The notes under the pieces were generated by a model, which was not told where the DNA came from, ran no database searches, and saw only the letters and a list, made by a program, of their open reading frames with translations. Made by a program: the position numbers and the translations under genes. Positions 8,054 through 16,689 of a stretch of 64,000 bases of DNA are shown here, in pieces. Source of the stretch: Bog-473 sp963809825 (GTDB lineage: Bacteria; Actinomycetota; Acidimicrobiia; Acidimicrobiales; RAAP-2); contig CAWELJ010000009.1 in NCBI GenBank assembly GCA_963809825.1, forward strand, positions 186,001 through 250,000, in the 5' to 3' direction. How positions within the stretch are numbered: the first letter of the stretch is position 1; each line of letters opens with the position of its first letter.

Positions 8054-9511
8054 CTAATTGTCTTCCTGCGCCGGCTCCGGCGCCCGTGCCGGCTCCACAT
8101 CCGCCCCCTCGACCCGGCTACGGACGGTCCCGTCGGCGAACCGGGTCACGATCTGCTGCTGCTCCGCCACCTCGCCCGCGCTGCGCACGAGGGCGCCGGC
8201 GGCGGTCAGGGTCAGGCTGTAGCCGCGCTCGAGCTGGCGCTCGACGTCGTAGGCGGCCAGCAGCCGGCGCCACGAGTGCAGCCGCTCGTCCTGGCGCCCG
8301 AGGTGTCCCAGGGTCATCGGCCCGAGCCGGGCGGCGTGGGCACGTACCCCCCCTTCGCGCGCGTCGAGGCGGCTCGGCGCGGACCGGGCGACTGACGCCG
8401 CCTTGCGCCCGAGCCGCTCACGGTGCGTGCGCACCGAGTGCCGCGCCGCTGCCGTCAGGCGGGCCCGGGCCCGCGCGTCACGGGCCTCGGCGTCACCCAG
8501 GAAGGCCGGGATGCGGCGGGCCAGCAGATCAGCCGGCACGGCCACGTGGGCCGCCCACCAGCGCCGGGTGGCCACCACGATCTGGTGCCCGCACTCGGTC
8601 GGCGTGATACAGGCGCGCGCGGCGGCGATGTCGGCCACCGTCTCGTCGCCGCTGTGGCCGATCCCGGTGAAGACGGGCTTGGTCGCGCCGCCCACGGCCC
8701 GCGCCACCAACTCGGTCTCGAACGCGGCCAGGTCGGCACGCGCTCCCCCGCCCCGGACCATGGCGATGACGTCACAGTCGCTGAGGCCGAGCACCTTGAG
8801 GGCGCGGGCGATCGCGGCGGGGGCGCCGGGACCCTGCACGGCCACCTTGACCAGGGAGACGCGGAAACCGAACCCGGAGCCCGTGAGCTGGCCCATGAAG
8901 TCCGCGAACCCCTCGGTCCCGGGGCTGGCGATCAGACCGACGTGCATCGAGAGGTCCGGCACGCGCAGCGAGGCGTTGCGCCGGAGCAGGCCTTCGGCTT
9001 CGAGCTTGCGCAGCAGCTGGGCCCGCTGGGCGGCCATGCGTCCGAGGAGGGCCGTGACGTCGACCTCGACCAGGACGAGGCTGATCTCGCCCTTGGCTCG
9101 ATACAGGTCCAGTGTGCCCCGCAGCACCACGACCATCCCCTCGGCGAGCTCGATGCCGTCCTTGGCGAGGTTGTGCCGCAGCGGCGCCCACGAGCTGCGC
9201 CAGCACTTGACTTTGAGGGTGGGCTCGCCCCCCCGGGCACGGGGACCGGGCGAGCCTTCGTCCCCGGGGTCCACCAGGTCCATGTAGAGGTGGCCCGACC
9301 GATGGTCGGACAGGTGCTGGATCTCGCCGCGCACCCAGAGGGGTCGGTTCCGCGGCAGGGCGCTGCGCAGGGCACCCTCAACCTGGTCGTAGAGGTTTCC
9401 GATGGAGAGCACCCCGGGGCGCCCACCGAGCTCGGCCTCGTCGGCCGGCTGTTCCGAGGCAGGCAGGGGCAGAGCCTCGGGATCGAAGAGCTGGTGGGCG
9501 CCGCCCGGCAT
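8054..9511 (-). CDS. xseA: Exodeoxyribonuclease VII large subunit
   Basis: About 485 aa from the ATG at 9511; a few in-frame GTG codons just upstream are alternatives. An N-terminal OB-fold (LWVRGEIQHLSDHRSGHLYMDL, here containing an acidic insertion that lengthens the protein slightly) is followed by the exonuclease VII catalytic domain with GLIASPGTEGFADF, MVRGGGARADLAAFE and GIGHSGDETVADIAA, and a helical C-terminus ending in ERGYSL. The enzyme cuts ssDNA from both ends in repair. The gene is divergent from rnpB, with only about 60 bp between the starts. Confidence 0.95.
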   Translation of the reverse strand: MPGGAHQLFDPEALPLPASEQPADEAELGGRPGVLSIGNLYDQVEGALRSALPRNRPLWVRGEIQHLSDHRSGHLYMDLVDPGDEGSPGPRARGGEPTLKVKCWRSSWAPLRHNLAKDGIELAEGMVVVLRGTLDLYRAKGEISLVLVEVDVTALLGRMAAQRAQLLRKLEAEGLLRRNASLRVPDLSMHVGLIASPGTEGFADFMGQLTGSGFGFRVSLVKVAVQGPGAPAAIARALKVLGLSDCDVIAMVRGGGARADLAAFETELVARAVGGATKPVFTGIGHSGDETVADIAAARACITPTECGHQIVVATRRWWAAHVAVPADLLARRIPAFLGDAEARDARARARLTAAARHSVRTHRERLGRKAASVARSAPSRLDAREGGVRAHAARLGPMTLGHLGRQDERLHSWRRLLAAYDVERQLERGYSLTLTAAGALVRSAGEVAEQQQIVTRFADGTVRSRVEGADVEPARAPEPAQEDN

Positions 9512-9572
9512 CCTCGACACCCTACCGAGGCGCTGCGCGGCCGCCGGCCACCCGGGGTGGCACACTGGTGCT

Positions 9573-9967
9573 GACGGTGAGTCGGCCAGGTGGCCGCGGC
9601 CCGGACCGCAGCGCGGGACCGTGTCGAGGAAGGTCGGGACTCCGCAGAGCAGGGTGCTGGCTAACGGCCAGTCGGGGTGACCCGCAGGACAGTGCCACAG
9701 AAAGGAAACCGCCGATGGCGGGCCTCCGGGTCCGCACAGGTAAGGGTGAAAGGGTGCGGCAAGAGCGCACCAGCGGCGGGGGTGACCCCGCCGGCTCGGT
9801 AAACCCCACCCGGAGCAAGGCCAAGCGTGGGAGACGGGCTGCTCGTCCGGTCTCTGAAAGGGGACGCTCCCCAGGTAGGCCGCTCAGATGGATGGCCACC
9901 CAGGCCTTCCGCCTCTCATCGGGGCGGGGGCCGGACAGAATCCCGCCTACAGGCCGGCTCACCGTCA
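9573..9967 (+). ncRNA. rnpB: RNase P RNA, type A
   Basis: All universal blocks are visible: GAGGAAGGTCGGGACTCC near 9618, the CACAGAAAGGAAACC segment near 9697, GGTAAGGGTGAAAGGGTGCG near 9738, the CAGATGGATGGCC block near 9886 and ACAGAATCCCGCCTACAGG near 9935. The ends pair as helix P1 (CGGTGAGTCGGCC at 9575 with GGCCGGCTCACCG at 9952). The RNA is the catalytic part of RNase P, which matures tRNA 5' ends. The 67 bp between it and the next stop codon contain no clear feature. Its last 27 nt recur at 29239-29265. Confidence 0.95.
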
Positions 9968-10034
9968 CCGCCTGCAGGCGTGTGGCCCATCCCTCATGTG
10001 GAGGCACCGACCGGGCAGCTGTGTGCGGTTCTGG

Positions 10035-11549
10035 CTATGTGTTGCTGCCGGCGATTCCAACCACGGGCTTGTTGAGTGTGATGGACCCGGTGGAGCCCCA
10101 GAAGAAGGCGTCCCCGTAGTTGAAGATGCCGCCGTCGCTGGCCGTTTCCCAATACCCCTGACCGTCGGGCGTCGAAGCCATCCCGACGACGGGCTTGTTC
10201 AGAGGCATCGCGGCGGGCGAGCCGAAGAACGGGGCGTTGAAGGCGAACAGGCCGCCGTCGGACGCTACCTCCCAGTAACCACCCGTGGCCTGGTCGCCCG
10301 CGATGCCCACCACGGGCTGGTTGAGTGGCTTGCCACCCATTGAGCCCAGGAAGGCCGCATCGCCGAAGTTGAAGATCCCGCCATCGGTCGCAACCTCCCA
10401 GTAGCCGAGGCCGTCGGGTGTGGTGGCGATGCCGACCACTGGTTTGTTCAGCGGCTTGCCGCCCATCGAGCCGTACAACTGGGCGTCACCGAAGTTGAAG
10501 ATGCCACCGTCGGACGCCACCTCCCAGTAGCCGAGCCCGTCCGGTGTGGCCACCATGGCGACGATGGGCGCATTGAGCGGCATGCCGCCCATTGAGCCGA
10601 AGAACGGGGCGTTGAAGGCGAACAGGCCGCCGTCGGACGCCACCTCCCAGTAACCACCCGTGCGAGGGTCGGCGGCGATGCCCACCACGGGCTGGTTGAG
10701 TGGCTTGCCGCCCATGGAGCCGAAGAACGGGGCGTCATAGGCGAAGATGCCGCCATCGGATGCGGCCACCCAATAGCCGATCTGGACGCTCACCTGATTG
10801 GAGGCCTCCAGGGAGAAGTATGTCGATTGCCCGGGGCTCAGGCCTCCGGCGAAGTTGACGACACCGGTTCTCTTGTCGGCGCTGATGTTGGAGAAGGTGG
10901 TGATGGGACCCTGGTAGTCGCTGCCGTTGGGGTCGGGACCCGAGGCGCCGGCATGGCCGGCCTTCTGCGCGGCGGTACAGTACGAGTCGCCCGTGTAGCC
11001 GCCTGGTCCCGCCAGCGGAACGCTGTCACCGCCGGAACCGCCGTTCGTGTTGGAGCCGTTGGTCGAGTAGGTGCAGATGCCGTCACCGTCGAGACCGAAG
11101 ATCGGGGTCCCGGTCGATGAGCCTGAGAGCTGGATGCCAAAGATGGGCCTGCTCGACGTGTTCACGATCCCGACGAGCGTGTCGCTCACCTGGTCGTAGG
11201 GCGTCTGCTGGCCGGGTGTGGCCGCAACGCCGGATTCGTTGTTGTTGTCCTGGAGCACCTGCTTGCCGTTGTTGCTGACCACGATCAGCAGCCCGCAGCT
11301 CGCGTCGTAGCCGATCGCCGGGCACTCGTTGAAAGGTGCCGTGGTAGAGGTCCCGGGGAACCCCGGAGCATCGTGGGCTGCGAAGGGCGCCGAGGAGCGC
11401 GGCACGACCTTCGGATCAGCTGAGGCCGCTCCGGTTGGCACGAGGGCGACGACCGCGACGACCCCCAGGAGCAGGACCGCCGAAGAGGCAGTCCGACGAG
11501 CCCGAGGAAAGCTGTCGGGATTCAGGAACGAGACACGTCGAATGTGCAA
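10035..11549 (-). CDS. Secreted GYW-repeat protein
   Basis: 504 aa from a TTG at 11549, chosen because AAGGGAG lies just upstream and the downstream residues form a signal peptide ending PTGAASA. Open frame upstream of the TTG lacks these signals. Residues about 45-260 are a Gly/Ser/Asn-rich domain of unknown family (SDTLVGIVNTSSRPIFGIQL). The C-terminal half has six repeats of about 41 aa of the type GYWEVASDGGIFNFGDAxxxGSMGGKPLNxPVVGI. These repeats are common in Acidimicrobiia surface proteins and by length and aromatic content may form a beta-propeller-like fold. There is no anchor motif, so it is probably released or held by the wall. Paired palindromes lie about 400 bp upstream. Confidence 0.8.
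   Translation of the reverse strand: MHIRRVSFLNPDSFPRARRTASSAVLLLGVVAVVALVPTGAASADPKVVPRSSAPFAAHDAPGFPGTSTTAPFNECPAIGYDASCGLLIVVSNNGKQVLQDNNNESGVAATPGQQTPYDQVSDTLVGIVNTSSRPIFGIQLSGSSTGTPIFGLDGDGICTYSTNGSNTNGGSGGDSVPLAGPGGYTGDSYCTAAQKAGHAGASGPDPNGSDYQGPITTFSNISADKRTGVVNFAGGLSPGQSTYFSLEASNQVSVQIGYWVAASDGGIFAYDAPFFGSMGGKPLNQPVVGIAADPRTGGYWEVASDGGLFAFNAPFFGSMGGMPLNAPIVAMVATPDGLGYWEVASDGGIFNFGDAQLYGSMGGKPLNKPVVGIATTPDGLGYWEVATDGGIFNFGDAAFLGSMGGKPLNQPVVGIAGDQATGGYWEVASDGGLFAFNAPFFGSPAAMPLNKPVVGMASTPDGQGYWETASDGGIFNYGDAFFWGSTGSITLNKPVVGIAGSNT
10050..10800 (-). repeat. GYW coding repeats, six units of 123-126 bp
   Basis: Each unit encodes a GYWxxASDGG...FGS...LN.PVVGI module. Several units are nearly identical at DNA level (for example those around 10230-10340 and 10600-10710), which indicates recent copying within the gene. 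Confidence 0.75.
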
Positions 11550-11945
11550 AGAGTTCTCCCTTCGTGGCGGGCTCGGAACAGTCCGACCGCACAGTGTCAA
11601 CTGACATTGCCCCGCTATCAGAGGGATGAACATCACCATAATTGAAGCTGCGCGAGGTGTGACCGGTGGCGTCCGATGGCATTGGTAAGCATCCCCACGG
11701 CTGAGAGGATCCTCGGGCCGACAGTTGGATCACCTCCCCAGGGGCCTGGAACCGCCCCGGTGGCCTGGAACCGCTCGGTCCTCCACCTCGGCGGGACACC
11801 CACTGATCATCTCCATGTGCGTCAAACCGCCGCGCCGCTCTGAGGGAACCCATGGAGCCCCGCTCTTCGCCGCGCCGGTGATCCAACTCTTGGTCGCGTT
11901 GGACGGACCGTCCTCAAATCGGGCTGGCGGACTCCCCCGGTCTGC

Positions 11946-11976
11946 GGTGTAAACACCAGCGCTCGGTGTTAACACC
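11946..11976. promoter_or_regulatory. Paired GGTGTWAACACC palindromes
   Basis: GGTGTAAACACC (11946-11957) and GGTGTTAACACC (11965-11976) have centres 19 bp apart. They lie about 400 bp upstream of the repeat gene starting at 11549 and just past the stop of the next repeat gene. The second site matches the perfect palindrome at 5622-5633. The remaining 11550-11945 contains a direct repeat of GGCCTGGAACCGC (near 11742 and 11760) and no gene that I recognise. Confidence 0.45.
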
Positions 11977-11999
11977 GGCTCCCAGCAGGCCCTGGCTGG

Positions 12000-13274
12000 T
12001 CAGGCGGCGGATCCCCAGAACGGTGCGTCGCCGAACGCGAAGGCGCCGCCGTCGGCGGTGACCATCCAGTAGCCGAGGCCGTCGCTGGTTCCCGCCATCC
12101 CGGTCACCGGTGCGTTCAACACGAGGCTCCCCAGTGAGCCCTTGAAGGCGGCGTTATAGGAGAAGACGCCGCCGTCGCTGGCGACGAGCCAATAGCCGCC
12201 CAGCGTGTTCTGGGCCATGCCGACGACGGGCTGGTTGAGGGGGGTGCCGCCCATGGAGCCCCAGAAGTGCGCGTCGCCGAATGTGAACACGCCGCCGTCC
12301 GCGGCGACCAGCCAATAGCCCTTGCCGTCCTGGCTCCCCGCGATGCCCACGACGGGCTGGTTCAGCGACGTCCCCGCGGGCAGCACCCCGGGGACCGAGC
12401 CGTAGAACCCGGCGTCGCCGAAGGCGTAGATGCCGCCGTCGGCGGCCGCCAGCCAGTAGCCCCCATGGTCGGGCGTGGCGGCAATGCCGACGACGGGTGC
12501 GTTCAACGGGGTCCCGCCCATGGAGCCGAAGAAGGGGGCCCCGTAGGCGAACACGCCGCCGTCCGCGGTGGCCACCCAATACCCGCCGCCGCCTGCGTTG
12601 GCGGCTCCGACGACCGAGACGTTCCCGAAGGGCATGCCGAGATTGGTCGCGGCGCCGAAGGGGCTGACGCCACCACCCCTCTGGACCAACCAGTAGCCGA
12701 GATTGCCGTCGCCGCCCGCCATAGCGACGTAGGTGCCCGGATTGGGGACGACGACGATCGGCGCCCGGAGCGTCGAGCTGGTCACATTGCCGAATCCGCT
12801 GCAGGGCGACACCGGCGAGATCGGGACCGACGTGGTGCCGGTCGCTGCGCTCGACGCGAAGAAGTCGTACGGCAGCGAGGCGGGGTCGGCGCAGTGCGGC
12901 GACCACTCCCAGAGGATGTCGGGCCCGGGCTCGCCAGGCAGGAAGCTGACGGTGACCGCGGTGGTCGCACCGTTGCCGACGACGTTGGCCGGACGTGTCC
13001 CTCCGGGCGTGGCGATGGTGCCGGTGACGGCGATAGTGGCGTTGCACGCCTCGCCGGGGACCGTCGGCAGGGTGGGGATGGCGAAGACGATGCTGCCCAA
13101 CGCACCCTGGAGTTGGGGTGTCCCGAGCGCCACACCACAGCCGGACGACGCACCGGCAGGAGCCACGCCGACGTCCAAGGCCACCGCAGCGACGGTGAGG
13201 CTGGCGCCTGCGACGGCCAATGCGGCGGCGAGCCGCCCGATCCGGCCCCGACCGTGGATCCGCGCACCGAACAT
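12000..13274 (-). CDS. Secreted GYW-repeat protein
   Basis: 424 aa. The ATG at 13274 is preferred to one 30 bp upstream because GGGAGG sits six bases before it. A signal peptide (basic start, hydrophobic core, cut near APAGASS) leads to a Cys-containing N-terminal domain with beta-rich sequence (CNATIAVTGTI, LWEWSPHC). From about residue 180 there are roughly six GYWxVxxDGGxFxFGxAxFxGS repeats, more diverged than those of the neighbouring repeat protein. The final residues GSAA* close a repeat, so there is no extra anchor domain. The gene is divergent from the HNH-like lipoprotein gene. Function unknown, probably cell-envelope or matrix. Confidence 0.8.
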   Translation of the reverse strand: MFGARIHGRGRIGRLAAALAVAGASLTVAAVALDVGVAPAGASSGCGVALGTPQLQGALGSIVFAIPTLPTVPGEACNATIAVTGTIATPGGTRPANVVGNGATTAVTVSFLPGEPGPDILWEWSPHCADPASLPYDFFASSAATGTTSVPISPVSPCSGFGNVTSSTLRAPIVVVPNPGTYVAMAGGDGNLGYWLVQRGGGVSPFGAATNLGMPFGNVSVVGAANAGGGGYWVATADGGVFAYGAPFFGSMGGTPLNAPVVGIAATPDHGGYWLAAADGGIYAFGDAGFYGSVPGVLPAGTSLNQPVVGIAGSQDGKGYWLVAADGGVFTFGDAHFWGSMGGTPLNQPVVGMAQNTLGGYWLVASDGGVFSYNAAFKGSLGSLVLNAPVTGMAGTSDGLGYWMVTADGGAFAFGDAPFWGSAA

Positions 13275-13418
13275 GGCACCCTCCCTTGCTGGAAGCCCCC
13301 TCATGCTCTGACTGTGTATGTCCTAGCACCGGGCCCGCGTCCGTGCTCGGCCACATCATCCCGCCGGCACGCTCGGAGCATTCGGGGATCAGGACGGCGG
13401 GCACTAGCGTGCGCACGG

Positions 13419-14159
13419 ATGATCGGTCGATCGAGGCGGTCCCGACTGGTTTCCTCCCTGCTGCTGGCGGGTCTTGCCGTCGCCGTCGCCGCATGTGGCA
13501 GCCCGGCGCAGACACCGGCGTCTCGGTCGGGAACCGGTACCCCGTCGACCCTCCCGCCCGCGACCTCGACGACGGGGGTGCCCAGCACCTCGGCGCCCTC
13601 CACGGCCGTGCCCTCCACCGTCGCGACCTCGTCCACGACCACCTCGCCGCCGGCGGTGGGGATCGTCGTCGGCCCAGGGCCGCAAGCCGCGTACGCCGTC
13701 GAGTCCCAGCCGGCCGCGGGGTCCTGCCACTACGGGTTCTCGGGTCCGTACCCGCTCCCCGACCCGCGCTGCACGCCGGGCGCCGTCAGCCCCCAGGTGA
13801 CGCAAGCCACGATCGCGTCGACGATCTGCGTGTCCGGGTACACCTCGTCGATCCGGCCACCCGAGAGCATCACCGAACCGGAGAAGGTGGCCTCGGCCGC
13901 CGCCTATGGATATACCGGGTCGCTCCACACCGCCGAGTACGACCATCTGATTTCGCTCGAACTCGGCGGTGACCCCAACGACCCCGCGAACCTCTGGGTG
14001 GAACCGAACGACAAACCGGCCGCGACGGCGACCGCCAACTCGAAAGATGTTCTCGAGAACCGGCTGCACGACCTCGTGTGCAGCGGCCGGCTCTCGCTCG
14101 TCGCCGCGCAGCAGGCCATCGCCACAAACTGGGTCGGCGCGTACGAGCAGTACGGGTAG
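13419..14159 (+). CDS. Lipoprotein with HNH-like nuclease domain
   Basis: 246 aa. The N-terminus has basic residues, a hydrophobic core and lipobox VAAC (Cys about residue 26). A Thr/Ser/Pro-rich linker follows to about residue 80. The C-terminal domain has EYDHLISLELGGDPNDPANLW plus KDVLENRLHDLVCSG, a pattern seen in HNH/DUF1524-like nucleases, with Asp-His as the likely metal and base pair. It is thus predicted to be an outer-surface nuclease-like lipoprotein; catalysis is unproven. The open frame extends far upstream, but that part lies antisense to the neighbouring repeat gene. The start ATG has no strong ribosome site; a GTG 9 bp upstream is possible. About 145 bp of divergent promoter region separates it from the repeat gene. 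Confidence 0.75.
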   Translation: MIGRSRRSRLVSSLLLAGLAVAVAACGSPAQTPASRSGTGTPSTLPPATSTTGVPSTSAPSTAVPSTVATSSTTTSPPAVGIVVGPGPQAAYAVESQPAAGSCHYGFSGPYPLPDPRCTPGAVSPQVTQATIASTICVSGYTSSIRPPESITEPEKVASAAAYGYTGSLHTAEYDHLISLELGGDPNDPANLWVEPNDKPAATATANSKDVLENRLHDLVCSGRLSLVAAQQAIATNWVGAYEQYG

Positions 14160-14191
14160 CACCACCCGCACATCCCTCGCCGGATCCCGTG

Positions 14192-15778
14192 CTAGGCGCG
14201 TTCGAGGATCGCGCCGCAATACGCCGGCAGGCGGAGCACGCCGCCAACGACCTCGTGCTCCCGGAGGCGATCCGTGGAGACCCGGACGGTGCCCGTGAGG
14301 TCGTCCAGCTGGACTTCGTCGCCCGACAAGTTGAGCACGACGACGTGGTGCGCCCCGCGCCCGAAAGCCCACACGTCCTCGGGCGCCGGCAGGGACACGT
14401 AGGCGCCGGCGACCAACTCGGGACGCCGGCGCCGGAATTCGATGACGTCGCGGCACAGCGTCAGGACCGAGCCCGGGTCGTCGCGCTGCCCGCCCACGTT
14501 GGCGACGGCCAGGTCGCCGAGCGGGAGCCATGGCACCGCCGCGTCGGTGAAGCCTCCGCCGGAAGCGTCACTCCACTGCATGGGGGTCCGGCACGGGTCT
14601 CGCCCCTCGTAATACGGGAAGAAACGAACCCCGAGCGGGTCCCGCATGTCGGCATGGGCCACCGTCACGTCGCCCATGCCGATCTCGTCTCCCTGGTAGA
14701 GCACCGGGGTGCCCCGGAGGGTGAGCAGCATGAGGAGCGCGACGCGGATCTTGCGGGGATCGTCGCCTGCCCAGCGTGTCGGGAAGCGGAGCATGTCGTG
14801 GTTGGAGCCCGTCCACGCCGGCCAGGCACCAGGGGGCAAGGTCGACTCGGTGCGCTCGACGATGTCGCGCATGGCGCGGGCGTCGAGTGGTGCACCGATG
14901 AAGTCGAAATTGAAGGCCAGCCCCAGCTCGTCGCGTCCGTTGCCGTAGAACTCGACCAGCCGCTCCAGCGGGACCGGGGTCTCGCCGATCAGGAGGCGAG
15001 GCTCGTCGTAACCCTCGGCTAGGCGCCGCCAGCGCCTGATCACCTCGTGCACCTCGGGCCGGTTGGCGTTGTACACGCTGCGCTGCCCGAACATCTGCGT
15101 CTCGAAGTCGTCGTCCTCGGTGGCGGGCGGGTTGTCCCGGAGCTGGGCGTCCTTGACGATGCCGTTGCAGACATCGATGCGGAAGCCGGCCACGCCGCGG
15201 TCACACCAGAACCGGAAGATGCCGTCGAAGGTGTCCCGCACCTCCTCGTTCCACCAGTTGAGGTCCGGCTGCTCCGCCAGGTGGTTGTGGAAGTAGTACT
15301 GCCCGGTCCTCTCGTCGAGGGTCCACCCCGGGCCGCCGAAGCTGCTGACCCAGTTGTTCGGGGGACCGCCACCCGCCGCACCGTCGGCCCAGAGGTACCA
15401 GTCCCGATGTGCTGCCGTGCGTGACGACCGCGCATCGATGAACCACGGGTGCCGGTCGCTGGTGTGGTTGGGCACGATGTCCATGAGGACGCGGATCCCC
15501 CGCTCCGCGGCGGCGTCGACGAGGCGGTCGAAATCGTCGATCGTGCCGAGCTCCGGCGCGATCGCGCAGAAGTCCGAGACGTCGTAGCCCCAGTCGGCAT
15601 TGGGCGAGACCGTCACGGGCGAGAGCCAGATGCCGTCGATGCCGAGCCACGCCAGGTGGTCCAGGTGCTGAACGATGCCGGGGATGTCACCCACGCCGTC
15701 CGCATCGCTGTCCGCGAACGACCTCGGGTAGATCTGGTACAGGACGGCCCCCCTCCACCAAGGGGCGTCCGCCGTCAC
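14192..15778 (-). CDS. GH13 alpha-glucosidase family enzyme
   Basis: 528 aa. All four GH13 regions are present: DIVPNH (about residues 100-105), GFRIDV with nucleophile Asp202, LIGETP with acid/base Glu266, and SNHDM with Asp328. The N-terminus VLYQIYPRSFADSDADGVGDI is typical of the oligo-1,6-glucosidase/alpha-glucosidase subgroup that cleaves or transfers alpha-glucosyl groups from short sugars. There is no signal peptide, so it is cytoplasmic. The GTG at 15778 overlaps the upstream PhyH gene's stop as GTGA. With the solute-binding gene it forms a coupled trio, which suggests handling of an imported or osmolyte-like glucoside. The exact substrate cannot be read from sequence. Confidence 0.9.
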   Translation of the reverse strand: MTADAPWWRGAVLYQIYPRSFADSDADGVGDIPGIVQHLDHLAWLGIDGIWLSPVTVSPNADWGYDVSDFCAIAPELGTIDDFDRLVDAAAERGIRVLMDIVPNHTSDRHPWFIDARSSRTAAHRDWYLWADGAAGGGPPNNWVSSFGGPGWTLDERTGQYYFHNHLAEQPDLNWWNEEVRDTFDGIFRFWCDRGVAGFRIDVCNGIVKDAQLRDNPPATEDDDFETQMFGQRSVYNANRPEVHEVIRRWRRLAEGYDEPRLLIGETPVPLERLVEFYGNGRDELGLAFNFDFIGAPLDARAMRDIVERTESTLPPGAWPAWTGSNHDMLRFPTRWAGDDPRKIRVALLMLLTLRGTPVLYQGDEIGMGDVTVAHADMRDPLGVRFFPYYEGRDPCRTPMQWSDASGGGFTDAAVPWLPLGDLAVANVGGQRDDPGSVLTLCRDVIEFRRRRPELVAGAYVSLPAPEDVWAFGRGAHHVVVLNLSGDEVQLDDLTGTVRVSTDRLREHEVVGGVLRLPAYCGAILERA

Positions 15779-16689
15779 CTCGACGACTCTGCCGGGTCCT
15801 GCCTGGCCTTCCGCCAGGGTGCGAGGTCGAGCAGCGGGTAGCGGGCCGCGACCCCCGCCAGCGTCTGCTCGGTCCAGAAGGGGTGACCCGGCACGGGGAA
15901 ACCCAGCACGGTCAGCTGGCGCTCGGTGGCCCGCGGTACGAAGCGGTGCCACGACATGTCCTCGCCGGCGTTGGGCAACCCGAAGGAGCCCAGCCAGTCC
16001 GTGGCGGCCGGCTTGAAGGAGACGTGCAGCATGAAACGCGCCGCTCCGGCCGCGGTCATGCGCACACCGCGGTGGTAGACGTCGGGGCGGTAGGCCAGGA
16101 CGGAGCCGGCGGGACCCGACGCCGGAACCTCCGCCGCGTAGAGGTCGGCGTACTCGGTCGGGCTGAGATAGGTCCGCTCCACCGGGATGCCGGCGGTCAG
16201 CCGGCGCGGGACCAACCGGGTGGCGGCCGTCTCGGGGGTGACGTCGCTCAGGTAGACGAACGTCTCGAGCTGCTGGTAGCCCGGCTCGTGACGGGGCACC
16301 ACCAGGGTGTGATTGGCGAAGTCGGCGTGGAGGAGTTGTTCGTCGCTGAGCGCCGCTCCCGAGTACTTGGCACTGAGCATCGCCTGGTAGAGCCGGGGGT
16401 CGGTGATGCGGAGCAACTGCTCGGCCAGGTCGATCATGCGATCGTGGACGACCAGGTCGTTGAGGGCGCCGTCGTCGAAGGGAAAGCGCGGCATCACCCG
16501 GTGTGAGTCGACGCGGAACGGTTCATTGCGTCCCGGGTCCGTGTCGGCCGCGAACTCCTCGGCGGTTGGGAACAGCGCCGGGAGCGCGGCCTGGGCGGCC
16601 GCCACGGCCTCGGCGGGCAGCAGCCCCTGCACCAGGCACCAGCCCTCCTCCTCCCAGTGGGCCTGCTGCGCTCCGGTGACCACGCCCAT
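15775..16689 (-). CDS. Phytanoyl-CoA dioxygenase (PhyH) family protein
   Basis: 304 aa. The Fe(II)/2-oxoglutarate facial triad is recognisable as HAD (His121, Asp123) and DVYHRG (His206) with a nearby Arg for 2-oxoglutarate. SVLAYRPDVYHRG is characteristic of the PhyH fold. Members hydroxylate acyl-CoAs, amino acids or small metabolites. The gene starts one base inside the solute-binding gene's stop (TGATG) and ends overlapping the GH13 start, so it is made together with both. Coupling to a glucosidase and a binding protein is unusual. Substrate unknown. Confidence 0.8.
   Translation of the reverse strand: MGVVTGAQQAHWEEEGWCLVQGLLPAEAVAAAQAALPALFPTAEEFAADTDPGRNEPFRVDSHRVMPRFPFDDGALNDLVVHDRMIDLAEQLLRITDPRLYQAMLSAKYSGAALSDEQLLHADFANHTLVVPRHEPGYQQLETFVYLSDVTPETAATRLVPRRLTAGIPVERTYLSPTEYADLYAAEVPASGPAGSVLAYRPDVYHRGVRMTAAGAARFMLHVSFKPAATDWLGSFGLPNAGEDMSWHRFVPRATERQLTVLGFPVPGHPFWTEQTLAGVAARYPLLDLAPWRKARQDPAESSR

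Noticed and set aside
12267..13418. Long open plus-strand frame leading into the HNH-like lipoprotein
   Set aside because: It is antisense to the GYW-repeat gene at 12000-13274, arginine/alanine/histidine-rich, and the lipoprotein signal peptide begins only at 13419.
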